A stretch of 31,440 nt of DNA. Origin: JAENVT01 sp031412355. Its GTDB lineage: Bacteria > Actinomycetota > Acidimicrobiia > Acidimicrobiales > Ilumatobacteraceae. Under the pieces are notes generated by a model that did not search any database, had not been told where the DNA came from, and saw only the letters and a program-made list of their open reading frames with translations. The position numbers and the translations under genes are program-made. How positions within the stretch are numbered: position 1 is the stretch's first letter; the number at the start of each line of letters is the position of its first letter. Positions 17,020-24,410 of this stretch are shown here, piece by piece. Where the stretch lies: positions 1 to 31,440 of the forward strand of contig JANOCR010000138.1 in assembly GCA_031412355.1 (NCBI GenBank), in the 5' to 3' direction.

Positions 17020-17831
17020 TCGGCATCTGCACCGACTCCAATGCACAGCTCCCCGATGCGTTCGTCGGTCGCTACGACATCGAGATAGTGCCCGTCACGG
17101 TGACAGTCGGTGGCCACGACTACCTCGAAGGGGTGGATCTCGATGCCGATGACTTCTACGAGTTCCTCAACCTCGAGCCGCGACCGAGCGTCAGCACCAG
17201 TCAGCCCAGCCCCGGCCAGTTCGCCGCGGCCTACGACTCGTTGCTGCAACGAGGGTGCGACGAGATCTTGTCGATTCATGTCACTGCGACAGCGTCGGGC
17301 ATGTTGAACGCTGCACGACTGGCGACGCGCTCGCTACCAGTGCCGGTGAGGTTGGTCGACTCGGGCACGGCTGGGTTCGGCGTGAGTTGCTGTGTGTGGG
17401 CTGCGGCCGAAGCGATATCGGCAGGTGCAAACCTCGACGAGGCGGTGCAGGTCGCCGAGTCGTTGGCGCCGCGCATCGGCTCGGTGTTCGTGCTGGGCGC
17501 GTTGAATCTTGTCAATGCGCATGCAACCGACGGACCAGCAGAGGTTGCGGTCATGTCGATGCACGCAAGGCAGGTCTCGGTGGTGTCGAACGTCGCGACG
17601 ATGGCGGATGCTGTCGAGACGATGGCCACGACGGCGCTGGGGTGGGGGCCAGATCTCAAGGTCGCCGTCGGACGGGCCGACAAGGCGGTGGAGCCGCTCG
17701 CCACGATGCTCGCCGCCGCGATCACCCGAGCCGATAATGTGCGCGAGTTCGTGCGCTACCGCATCGGGCCAAGTGTCGGGGTCTACTCCGGCCCCGGCAC
17801 GGTCGGCTGCTTCATGTTCCCGGCTCGGTAG
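17016..17831 (+). CDS. DegV family fatty-acid-binding protein
   Basis: 271 residues, close to the usual 280. It begins MIGICTDSNAQLPD, matching the DegV N-terminus, and carries the family motif TSQPSPGQF (about 65-73) and the central HVTATASGMLNAAR segment near the lipid site. DegV proteins bind a fatty acid in a cleft between two alpha/beta domains; FakB members present it to a fatty acid kinase. No FakA-type kinase gene is in view, so that role is only possible. The open frame reaches 16815 but lacks family similarity upstream. Translation is probably coupled to the upstream 9-codon frame. The 3' end overlaps the convergent DUF2017 gene by 20 nt. Confidence 0.9.
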   Translation: MIGICTDSNAQLPDAFVGRYDIEIVPVTVTVGGHDYLEGVDLDADDFYEFLNLEPRPSVSTSQPSPGQFAAAYDSLLQRGCDEILSIHVTATASGMLNAARLATRSLPVPVRLVDSGTAGFGVSCCVWAAAEAISAGANLDEAVQVAESLAPRIGSVFVLGALNLVNAHATDGPAEVAVMSMHARQVSVVSNVATMADAVETMATTALGWGPDLKVAVGRADKAVEPLATMLAAAITRADNVREFVRYRIGPSVGVYSGPGTVGCFMFPAR

Positions 17832-18321
17832 CCGGTTCCGCGAGAGCTCGAACCGCCCAGTCGAGCAGCCAGCTCAAGAAGTTGTAGAGGTGATGCTCGC
17901 CGACCAACGGGTCGTCCTCGTCGATGTCGTCGGGATCGTGATCCTCGACCACGTCGAGCATGGTGCCCAACACCAGTCTCAGGCCGTTGATCGCCTGCAC
18001 GAACGCGACCATTGCCTCTTCGTCAACGGGGCCCGGTTGCTGAAGCGCGGCGTTGACGGCTGTGATGCCCGACAAACGCGACGCGACGAGGTCCTCGCGC
18101 ATCAGTCGCTGGTATTCGGCGTCGGCGTCGGCGTCGTCGGCCAGGTGATAGGCGGGTGGGAACATGCGGATCAGCCGCGGGTCGTCGGCTTCGCCCATCA
18201 ACAACTGACTGAGTTCGGTCAACAGCCGGGCAACCAGTTGGCGTTCGTCGTCGCCGATGTTGAACAGGTACCCGTCTCGCACACGCTCGATGGGAGGGAT
18301 GAAGGCACGCTTTCGAGCCAT
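17812..18321 (-). CDS. DUF2017 family protein
   Basis: 169 residues, mostly helical and acidic, starting MARKRAFIPPIERV. It matches the actinobacterial DUF2017 family, typically encoded directly after clpS as here. A long Asp/Glu-rich stretch (LVEDHDPDD-type, about 125-140) precedes the conserved C-terminal segment HHLYNFLSWLLDWAVRAL. Its start overlaps the clpS stop by one base (TGATG), so translation is coupled. The function is not established; a link to Clp proteolysis is inferred only from conserved pairing. The last 20 nt overlap the end of the convergent DegV gene. Confidence 0.85.
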   Translation of the reverse strand: MARKRAFIPPIERVRDGYLFNIGDDERQLVARLLTELSQLLMGEADDPRLIRMFPPAYHLADDADADAEYQRLMREDLVASRLSGITAVNAALQQPGPVDEEAMVAFVQAINGLRLVLGTMLDVVEDHDPDDIDEDDPLVGEHHLYNFLSWLLDWAVRALAEPATEPGT

Positions 18322-18617
18322 CAGTCGTCTTGCTGCATCGTGGCCCACAGGCCATGCTCGTGCAGTCGGAAGACGTCGATCTCGGCCTTCTCGCGTGCGC
18401 CGCTCGACACCACGGCGCGGCCCTTTTCGTGCACGTCGAGCATCAACGACGTCGCTTTCTCGAGGCTGTACCCGAACACCTTCTGGAACACGAACGTGAC
18501 ATAGCTCATGAGGTTGATCGGATCGTTCCAGACCAGCACGATCCACGGCCGATCCGGCACAGTTTCGTCGTCGATGGCGATCTCGCCGACTTCGACTGGA
18601 CTGGGCGTTGGAGCCAT
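18321..18617 (-). CDS. clpS: ATP-dependent Clp protease adaptor ClpS
   Basis: 98 residues, a typical length. The core WIVLVWNDPINLMSYVTFVFQKVFG contains the conserved N-D-P and the hydrophobic helix that form the N-degron pocket. The HEKGRAVV and AEIDVFRLHEHGL segments also match ClpS. ClpS hands N-end-rule substrates to the ClpA or ClpC unfoldase. ATG 18617 is the only start that fits the family. The gene diverges from ctaB across a 52-nt gap and is followed by DUF2017 with a one-base overlap. Confidence 0.95.
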   Translation of the reverse strand: MAPTPSPVEVGEIAIDDETVPDRPWIVLVWNDPINLMSYVTFVFQKVFGYSLEKATSLMLDVHEKGRAVVSSGAREKAEIDVFRLHEHGLWATMQQDD

Positions 18618-18633
18618 GTTCCCATTCTGCCGC

Positions 18634-18663
18634 TTGGCTGGTGTCTTGCGACGCCCGTACGAT
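18634..18663 (+). promoter_or_regulatory. ctaB promoter, leaderless spacing
   Basis: TTGGCT (18634-18639), an 18-nt spacer and TACGAT (18658-18663) are followed by 6 nt and the ctaB ATG at 18670. No ribosome binding site fits between. This supports both a leaderless mRNA and the chosen start. Confidence 0.55.
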
Positions 18664-18669
18664 GAAGCC

Positions 18670-19632
18670 ATGGCTGTCGGTGCTCGCCCCCTCGTCCCTT
18701 CCCGGTTTGCGCCGGCGAGGCTCGGGCGCAACGGGATCGCCCATGGCACGCGCCGCACCCCGACCACCGTGCTCGGCGGGTATGTCGCGCTGACCAAACC
18801 CCGGATCATCGAATTGCTGCTCATCACCACCGTGCCGACCATGGTTCTGGCGGAGCGAGGTTGGCCGTCGTGGTCGTTGGTGGCCATCACCTTGGTCGGC
18901 GGCACGTTGGCGGCCGGCGGCGCGAATGCGATCAACATGGTCGTCGACCGAGACATCGACAAGTTGATGCCGCGCACGCAGGGTCGACCACTGGTCACGG
19001 GTCTCATCCAGCCGCGTAACGCATTGATCTTCGCACTAGCGCTCGAAGCCATCGCCTTCGCCGTGTTGTGGGCAGGGGCCAACCTGTTGTCGGCAGTCCT
19101 GGCACTCTCGGCAACGCTGTTCTACGTGTTCGTCTACACGCTATGGCTGAAGCGCACCAGTACACAGAACATCGTCATCGGTGGTGCGGCGGGCGCTGTC
19201 CCCGTCCTGGTCGGTTGGGCTGCGGTGCGCAACGACGTCTCATGGGCCCCGATCGTGCTGTTCGTGGTCATGTTCTTGTGGACCCCACCGCACTTCTGGG
19301 CACTGGCCATCAGGTACGCCGACGACTATCGGGCAGCCAATGTGCCGATGCTGCCCGCGGTTGCCACGGCCGAGGTCACCGCACGCAAGATGGTCGCCTA
19401 CACCGTGGCGATGGTCGCGTTCACGCTCGTGCTGATACCGGTCGCCGACCTCGGTGCCATCTACATCGCCACCGCCGTCGTCGCAGGCGGCCTGTTCCTG
19501 TGGAGCACAGCCGACCTCGGCAAAAACCCCACGCCGCAACGGTCGATGCGGGTGTTCGGATTCAGCATCACCTACGTCACGTTGTTGTTCGCGGCAATGA
19601 CGATCGACATCTTGGTGCGCTCGGGCGTATGA
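18670..19632 (+). CDS. ctaB: Protoheme IX farnesyltransferase (heme O synthase)
   Basis: 320 residues with about nine membrane helices. The prenyl-diphosphate-binding motif is intact: NMVVDRDID (N-x3-D-x3-D type), followed by PRTQGRPL. The later family motif DDYRAANVPMLP is present, as is YTLWLKR. The enzyme adds a farnesyl group to heme B to give heme O, the precursor of heme A for the oxidase. The open frame continues upstream to 18508, but ATG 18670 is set by the promoter at 18634-18663 and by the family N-terminus. It leads the oxidase gene block. No ctaA gene is in this window. Confidence 0.95.
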   Translation: MAVGARPLVPSRFAPARLGRNGIAHGTRRTPTTVLGGYVALTKPRIIELLLITTVPTMVLAERGWPSWSLVAITLVGGTLAAGGANAINMVVDRDIDKLMPRTQGRPLVTGLIQPRNALIFALALEAIAFAVLWAGANLLSAVLALSATLFYVFVYTLWLKRTSTQNIVIGGAAGAVPVLVGWAAVRNDVSWAPIVLFVVMFLWTPPHFWALAIRYADDYRAANVPMLPAVATAEVTARKMVAYTVAMVAFTLVLIPVADLGAIYIATAVVAGGLFLWSTADLGKNPTPQRSMRVFGFSITYVTLLFAAMTIDILVRSGV

Positions 19633-19708
19633 GGATTTCCGCCCGCGCGCCGGCCTATGGGTAATCTCGCAGGTGTAATCAATCGTCCGTAACCGATCGA
19701 GCACTGAA

Positions 19709-19732
19709 TCGGGCGTGCGCTCTCGCGCCCGA
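19709..19732 (+). promoter_or_regulatory. Hairpin in the ctaB to subunit I-like gap
   Basis: TCGGGCG (19709-19715) and CGCCCGA (19726-19732) form a 7-bp stem with a 10-nt loop, 21 nt before the ATG at 19754 and 76 nt after the ctaB stop. It is followed by an A-rich stretch instead of a T tract, so a leader structure or weak attenuator fits better than an intrinsic terminator. A possible -10 (TAATCT, 19662-19667) lies upstream. Confidence 0.35.
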
Positions 19733-19753
19733 AACGAAAAGAGTTCGCCGCCT

Positions 19754-21373
19754 ATGACCACCATCGATACGCACGCAGCAGGCGCCTCGACAGACGCCAC
19801 CGCGTCGCCGGGCGCCCGCATCGTGTCGCTAGCCGACTGGTTGACGACCACCGACCACAAGCGCATCGGTCGCCTGTTCATCGGGGTCTCGCTCGTCGGC
19901 TTGCTGGGCGTGGTTGTCGTTGCCACGTTGCTCGGCCTCGAGCGAGTCGACGCCGAGGCGGCGATGCTCGACGTCAACGTCATGGCGCAGTTGTTCGCCC
20001 TGTATCGCATCGGCCTGACCTTCGTGGTCCTGCTGCCGCTGGTGCTCGGCATTGCCATTGCGGTCGTGCCGCTGCAACTCGGCGCACGAGCGTTGGCCTT
20101 GCCGCGGCTCGCGGCTGCAGGCTTTTGGACGTGGCTCGTCGGCGTGGTGCTGGTCATCGTGGCAATTGCGTCGAACGGCGGCCCCAGTGGAGGAAACGCC
20201 CGCTTCGTCGGACTCTTTCTGGTCAGCCACATCGTGCTGCTGCTGGGCCTCACGGCCGCTGCTGGATCGTTGGCCACCACAGTCCTGACCACCCGGGCGC
20301 CTGGCATGAACATGCGCCGGGTACCGGTGTTTACATGGTCCGTCCTCATCGGGTCCCTGGGCCTGCTGCTGGTACTGCCGGCGGTGATTGGTGCGCTGAT
20401 CTACACATACCTCGACTACCGCTACGGTCGGGTCGGCTTCGGCGGGAATCAGGCAATCAACGATTGGATCGGGTTCGGATTCAGCCAGCCGGCCACTTTC
20501 GTATATGCGGTCCCGGTGTTCGGATTTGCTGCCGAAGTGATCGCTGTCTCCAGTGGGCGCAAGTTGCCGATGCGCGGTGTGATCTTCACCGGTGCGGGCC
20601 TGGTCGGGATCAGTGCTGCGCTGGGTGGTCTGCTGCAGCAGCCTGCCGCCCTCTCGCGCGATGTCAGCAACCTGTCGCTCGGTCGATGGCTCAGCGACGT
20701 CTTGCCGTTCGCGATGTTCAACCTCTTGCCGGTCCTGGGCGGCTTCGTCGTCATCGCCCTGGGTGCGCTCGCGCTGCGCAGCGGGCGGCCGCGGATCATC
20801 TCTCCGTTGGTGTTCGGCCTGCTCGGTGCGTTGATGGTCTTCGTCGGCATGACCGCCAGCGCCATCTACTACGTCGGCGACGCCCAACTCGGCGGCACGG
20901 TGTTCGAGGAAGGCGTCTGGCTGTACGTCGCCTATGGCGCGGTGCTCAGTGCACTCGGCGCGATCACCTATTGGGGCCCCAAGCTGTGGGGTCGATCCAT
21001 CCCCGACAAGCAGGTGCTTCCACTGGCTGTTCTCGGGTTCGTCGCCACGGTGCTGGCCTCGCTGCCGTACCTGGTCGCCGGGTTCGCCAAGCAGCCGGCC
21101 AATGCCAGCGAGTTCGACTACTCGGGTCCACAGAACCTCTGGAATGGTCTCACCACCGCGGGTCACGTCTTGATGTTCGTCACCGTGTTGGCCTTCGTCG
21201 GGCTAGCCGTACGGTCGTTCACCAAGGGCGACGACGCGGGTGACGATCCGTGGGATGGCCACACGCTGGAGTGGGCCACGTCGTCGCCTGCGCCATACGC
21301 CAACTTCGCCGACGTGCACACCGTTGCGTCGGCCGAACCCCTGCTCGACTTGAAGCCACGGAGGGACCGCTGA
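19754..21373 (+). CDS. Cytochrome c oxidase subunit I paralog lacking all heme and copper ligands
   Basis: 539 residues with about 12 membrane helices. Homology to the intact subunit I at 24411-26417 is clear: TDHKRIG (33-39), VPLQLGARALALPRL (105-119), RAPGMNMRRVPVFTW (181-195), YWGPKLWG and a tail starting DPWDGHTLEW. Every canonical metal ligand is replaced. The low-spin heme His98 is Tyr84, the CuB His276 is Gln245, the cross-linked Tyr280 is Phe249, the His325-His326 pair is Leu/Gln (293-296), and HFH (411-413) falls in GVWLYV without His. It cannot bind heme or CuB in the known way. It is probably a structural or assembly partner of the oxidase. The stop overlaps the next start (TGATG). 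Confidence 0.85.
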   Translation: MTTIDTHAAGASTDATASPGARIVSLADWLTTTDHKRIGRLFIGVSLVGLLGVVVVATLLGLERVDAEAAMLDVNVMAQLFALYRIGLTFVVLLPLVLGIAIAVVPLQLGARALALPRLAAAGFWTWLVGVVLVIVAIASNGGPSGGNARFVGLFLVSHIVLLLGLTAAAGSLATTVLTTRAPGMNMRRVPVFTWSVLIGSLGLLLVLPAVIGALIYTYLDYRYGRVGFGGNQAINDWIGFGFSQPATFVYAVPVFGFAAEVIAVSSGRKLPMRGVIFTGAGLVGISAALGGLLQQPAALSRDVSNLSLGRWLSDVLPFAMFNLLPVLGGFVVIALGALALRSGRPRIISPLVFGLLGALMVFVGMTASAIYYVGDAQLGGTVFEEGVWLYVAYGAVLSALGAITYWGPKLWGRSIPDKQVLPLAVLGFVATVLASLPYLVAGFAKQPANASEFDYSGPQNLWNGLTTAGHVLMFVTVLAFVGLAVRSFTKGDDAGDDPWDGHTLEWATSSPAPYANFADVHTVASAEPLLDLKPRRDR

Positions 21374-21963
21374 TGCTCGCACTCCCATCCGCCGCAGCAG
21401 CTGCACCGCGACGACAGGTCTTTGTCGGCACCGCGCTCGGGTGTGTCGCCGCCGCATCACTGATCGGCGCCATGCTGGCGTTGTGGATGCGGTTCCGTAC
21501 CGAGGCTCTCGACGTGGCCGACGGTCAGTGGGTCCCGAAGGGCATCACGGTGCCGCTGGTTCCGGCCAACACCATGCTGCTGGCCTTCGTCGTGATAGCG
21601 ATCTTCGCCCAGTGGGGTGTGTATGCCGCGCGGCGCAATGCCCGAAGCCACACTGCTATGGCCCTGGGCCTGGTGGGAATCATCGGTGTGGCGATCGTCA
21701 ACGCCCAGGCCTACATCTATGCCCGAATGGAGCTGCCGATCACGGGCGACGATGCGACCGCGTTCAACACCATGTTCTACGCGATCACGGGCACATACCT
21801 GTTGCTGTTGATCATCGGCATCGGGTTCAGCGCGATCACCGCGTTTCGCTACCTGGGTGGTCGCACGACCGATCGTGAGATCGTGTCAGCGCATGCTTTG
21901 TATTGGTACTTCCTCGGCGTGTTGTTCTTTGCGCTGTGGTTCGTGGTGTACGTGACGAAGTAG
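21373..21963 (+). CDS. Degenerate cytochrome c oxidase subunit III-like membrane protein
   Basis: 196 residues with five membrane helices. The second half aligns with the intact subunit III at 26410-27066: MFYAITGTYLLLLIIG against SFYTLTGFHGVHVTVG, and ALYWYFLGVLFFALW against GLYWHFVDIIWIVIF. The usual signature residues (GFHGxHV and YWHFVD) are missing. ATG 21373 overlaps the stop of the subunit I-like gene, so the two are translationally coupled and probably form a complex. The next gene starts 14 nt downstream. Function is not known; subunit III homology is seen in sequence, and loss of the conserved lipid and proton-uptake residues is inferred from the alignment. Confidence 0.75.
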   Translation: MLALPSAAAAAPRRQVFVGTALGCVAAASLIGAMLALWMRFRTEALDVADGQWVPKGITVPLVPANTMLLAFVVIAIFAQWGVYAARRNARSHTAMALGLVGIIGVAIVNAQAYIYARMELPITGDDATAFNTMFYAITGTYLLLLIIGIGFSAITAFRYLGGRTTDREIVSAHALYWYFLGVLFFALWFVVYVTK

Positions 21964-21977
21964 GCGAAGGGGCGCGA

Positions 21978-23144
21978 ATGTTCACCACTGGATCCAAACT
22001 CTTCCTCGGGGCCACCGTCTCGTCGATCGTCGCAGCAATCGTGTTCGGCGTGTCGGCAGGTGGGTCCGACGGATGGCTCGGGGTCATCGGCTTGCTCACC
22101 GCGGCGATGGCATTCGCGTTCCTGTTCGGCGTCAACTACTACACCCGCGACGGCAACGTCTCGGCGATGTCCGAGACTGCGATCACGGACGCACCGGCCG
22201 CGCAGCCACCTCCCGAGCGCAGCATGTGGCCGGCGCTCACCGCATTGTCTGTCGGTGCAGTCGCCGTCGGCGCGATCTCCAAGCCGATCGTGTTCAAGGC
22301 TGGGGTGGTGCTGTTCCTCGCGGCGGCAGTCGAGTGGATGGTTCACGCCTGGAGCGAACGGGCCTCGGCCGACCCCGCCTACAACGCCGATCTGCGCAAG
22401 CGCATGCTGCATCCGCTGGAGTTCCCGGTGCTGGGCGCCGCTGGTCTCGCCGCGATCATCTACTCGTTCTCGCGCATCATGTTGTGGATCGACAAGAGCG
22501 GCGGCCCTGTGGTCTTCATCATCGCCGGTGGCCTGATCTTGTTCGGCGGTTTTCTGGTGGCGGCCAAACCGGGCCTCAAGAAGGGTGTTGTCTCGGGGCT
22601 GTGCGCGATTGCCGCGCTCGGTCTGGTCAGCACCGGCGCAGTGATGGCCATCGACGGTCAGCGTCCGGTCGAGGAGCGTCCGACCACCGAGTCCGACAAC
22701 GGCGCGGTCTGCGATCTGGCAGAAGAGGGCGCGGGTCATCAGGCCGAGATCGACGAGCTTGGATCCCAGGCGGTGGCCTCGAAAGCCAGCGTTGGAATCA
22801 CCGTGGTGCTGGAAGACGGCGAGCTCACCGCGCACGAGCTGGGGCTTGAAGGACCTCGCAACCCGGTCACCGTGTCGCGCGGCAATGTGGTTCAGGTGAT
22901 CTTCAAGAATCGCGATGAAGAGAAGCGGCGGCTGACTGTCAACATGGGCGAGTTCGAAGAAGACGTCAACGGCACTCTGGTCAAACAGCGCCCGAGGGTC
23001 TGCACCACGTTGGTGCGGGAGAAAGACGGCAGTCAGTTCCTGACGTTCGTACTGCCGAAGCCCACGATTGCCAGCGCGGTGCCGTACACCTTCACCGTGC
23101 CCGGCGTCGAAGGCCTCGAGCCGATCGAGATCAGGGTCCCCTAA
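21978..23144 (+). CDS. Seven-helix membrane protein with cupredoxin-like C-terminal domain lacking copper ligands
   Basis: 388 residues from ATG 21978 with a strong AAGGGG Shine-Dalgarno. Hydrophobic segments lie at about 8-25, 31-52, 84-101, 105-122, 150-168, 177-195 and 204-222. The first two recall small subunit IV (CtaF-like) proteins. A charged linker precedes an outer domain (about 270-388) with cupredoxin rhythm: VSRGNVVQVIFKNRDEEKRRLTV, then a final PYTFTVPGVEGLEPIEIRV. Where cupredoxins have a first His there are Arg residues, and the late Cys-x-His-Met loop is absent. Cys245 and Cys342 could form a disulfide. It lies 3 nt before ctaC in one operon. The fold assignment is tentative; the membrane layout is clear. 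Confidence 0.7.
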   Translation: MFTTGSKLFLGATVSSIVAAIVFGVSAGGSDGWLGVIGLLTAAMAFAFLFGVNYYTRDGNVSAMSETAITDAPAAQPPPERSMWPALTALSVGAVAVGAISKPIVFKAGVVLFLAAAVEWMVHAWSERASADPAYNADLRKRMLHPLEFPVLGAAGLAAIIYSFSRIMLWIDKSGGPVVFIIAGGLILFGGFLVAAKPGLKKGVVSGLCAIAALGLVSTGAVMAIDGQRPVEERPTTESDNGAVCDLAEEGAGHQAEIDELGSQAVASKASVGITVVLEDGELTAHELGLEGPRNPVTVSRGNVVQVIFKNRDEEKRRLTVNMGEFEEDVNGTLVKQRPRVCTTLVREKDGSQFLTFVLPKPTIASAVPYTFTVPGVEGLEPIEIRVP

Positions 23145-23147
23145 GAG

Positions 23148-24398
23148 ATGAGCGGAGTCGACCAGCCAGTGAGTACCGTGCGATTCGTGAAACAGCGATC
23201 GGCCATCGGCGTGGCCATGATCGCTGCCGCCGCACTGCTTGGCGGCTGTGCCAGCAACGCGCCGCAAGACACGTGGAAGCCCGCCGGCGAGAACGCCCAA
23301 GACATCCAGAACCTGCAGTGGCCGGTCTTCCTGGTCGCCGGCATCGTTGGTGCCATCGTCTTCGGCGTCATCATCTTCGTTGTCATCCGATTCCGCGATC
23401 ATGGCCAGGAGATGCCGAAGCAGACGCACGGCAAGCCGGCCCTCGAGATCGCATTGACCATCCTTCCGGCGTTGATCCTGATCGGTGTCGGCATTCCCAC
23501 CGTCAGCACTGTGTTTTCGCTGGCCAAGACCGACGACACCCAGTGTGTCGTCAACGTCACCGGTCAACAGTGGTGGTGGGAGTACCAGTATCCGGTGCAG
23601 ACTTGTGGCGGCGTCGACATCGCCGAGCCACTGGTCACCAGCGGCGAACTGGTTCTGCCGACGCAGGCCAACGTGCTGTTGCGCATCACCAGCAACGACG
23701 TCATCCACTCGTTCTGGATCCCCAAGCTCAACGGCAAGCGCGACGCCGTGCCGGGTCGAATCCACCCACTGCGCATGCAGGCTGATCAGCCCGGCATCTT
23801 TGCGGGGCAGTGCACCGAGTTCTGCGGACTCAGTCATGCTCGAATGCGCATGGATGCAGTGGCGCTGAACTCCGCCGACTTTGCGTCGTGGGTCGCCAAC
23901 CAGTTGGAGCCCGCCGAGAAGCCAACCGACGCGCTCGCGGCGAAGGGTGAAGACACCTACCGGGCGCAGTGCTCGCGTTGCCATCAGGTCAACGGGCTGA
24001 CGGAGGAGAACGCCGACGGCACGAACTCCGCCAAGCCGGTCATCGCGTTCCCCGACCTCTACGTGGTCGCGGGCAACGCGCCCAACCTGACGAACCTGAT
24101 GACTCGCACCACATTCGCCGGTGCGACGTGGGATCTGCTGACGGACGAGTGCCGTGCGACCCTGCGCGACGCCAGCCCCGAAGAGTTCGGAGCCCTGTAT
24201 CTGCAGGGTGTCACACCCGATTGCTTCAACGAGGCCGAACTGCGCGAGTGGATCCGTAACGCTCCGGCCAAGAAGCCGATGTACGCCAGCGAGGAAGAAA
24301 AGACCGAGAACGGCGGGAAGTACCGCGGCATGCCCAATCTCAATCTCACCGACGATCAGATCGACGAGATCATCGCCTACCTGCTCGAGCGGAAGTAA
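23148..24398 (+). CDS. ctaC: Cytochrome c oxidase subunit II with fused cytochrome c domain (caa3 type)
   Basis: 416 residues. A lipoprotein-type signal ends LLGGC (Cys34). Two membrane helices follow (about 58-81 and 98-124), then the CuA domain with the aromatic QQWWWEYQY (140-148). All CuA ligands are present: His187, Cys222, Glu224, Cys226, His230 and Met233. A C-terminal cytochrome c domain has CSRCH (275-279) and a probable axial Met395 in KYRGMPNL. The 115-residue spacing between them is long and holds an extra Cys pair (335, 359). The protein takes electrons into CuA directly from its own heme c. ATG 23148 is 3 nt after the preceding stop; in-frame GTGs at 23170, 23179 and 23188 are alternatives. 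Confidence 0.93.
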   Translation: MSGVDQPVSTVRFVKQRSAIGVAMIAAAALLGGCASNAPQDTWKPAGENAQDIQNLQWPVFLVAGIVGAIVFGVIIFVVIRFRDHGQEMPKQTHGKPALEIALTILPALILIGVGIPTVSTVFSLAKTDDTQCVVNVTGQQWWWEYQYPVQTCGGVDIAEPLVTSGELVLPTQANVLLRITSNDVIHSFWIPKLNGKRDAVPGRIHPLRMQADQPGIFAGQCTEFCGLSHARMRMDAVALNSADFASWVANQLEPAEKPTDALAAKGEDTYRAQCSRCHQVNGLTEENADGTNSAKPVIAFPDLYVVAGNAPNLTNLMTRTTFAGATWDLLTDECRATLRDASPEEFGALYLQGVTPDCFNEAELREWIRNAPAKKPMYASEEEKTENGGKYRGMPNLNLTDDQIDEIIAYLLERK

Positions 24399-24410
24399 GG
24401 AAGATCCCAG

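Noticed and set aside
19754..21373. Calling the subunit I-like gene a nitric oxide reductase or quinol oxidase variant
   Set aside because: Those enzymes keep the six histidines; none of them is present here.
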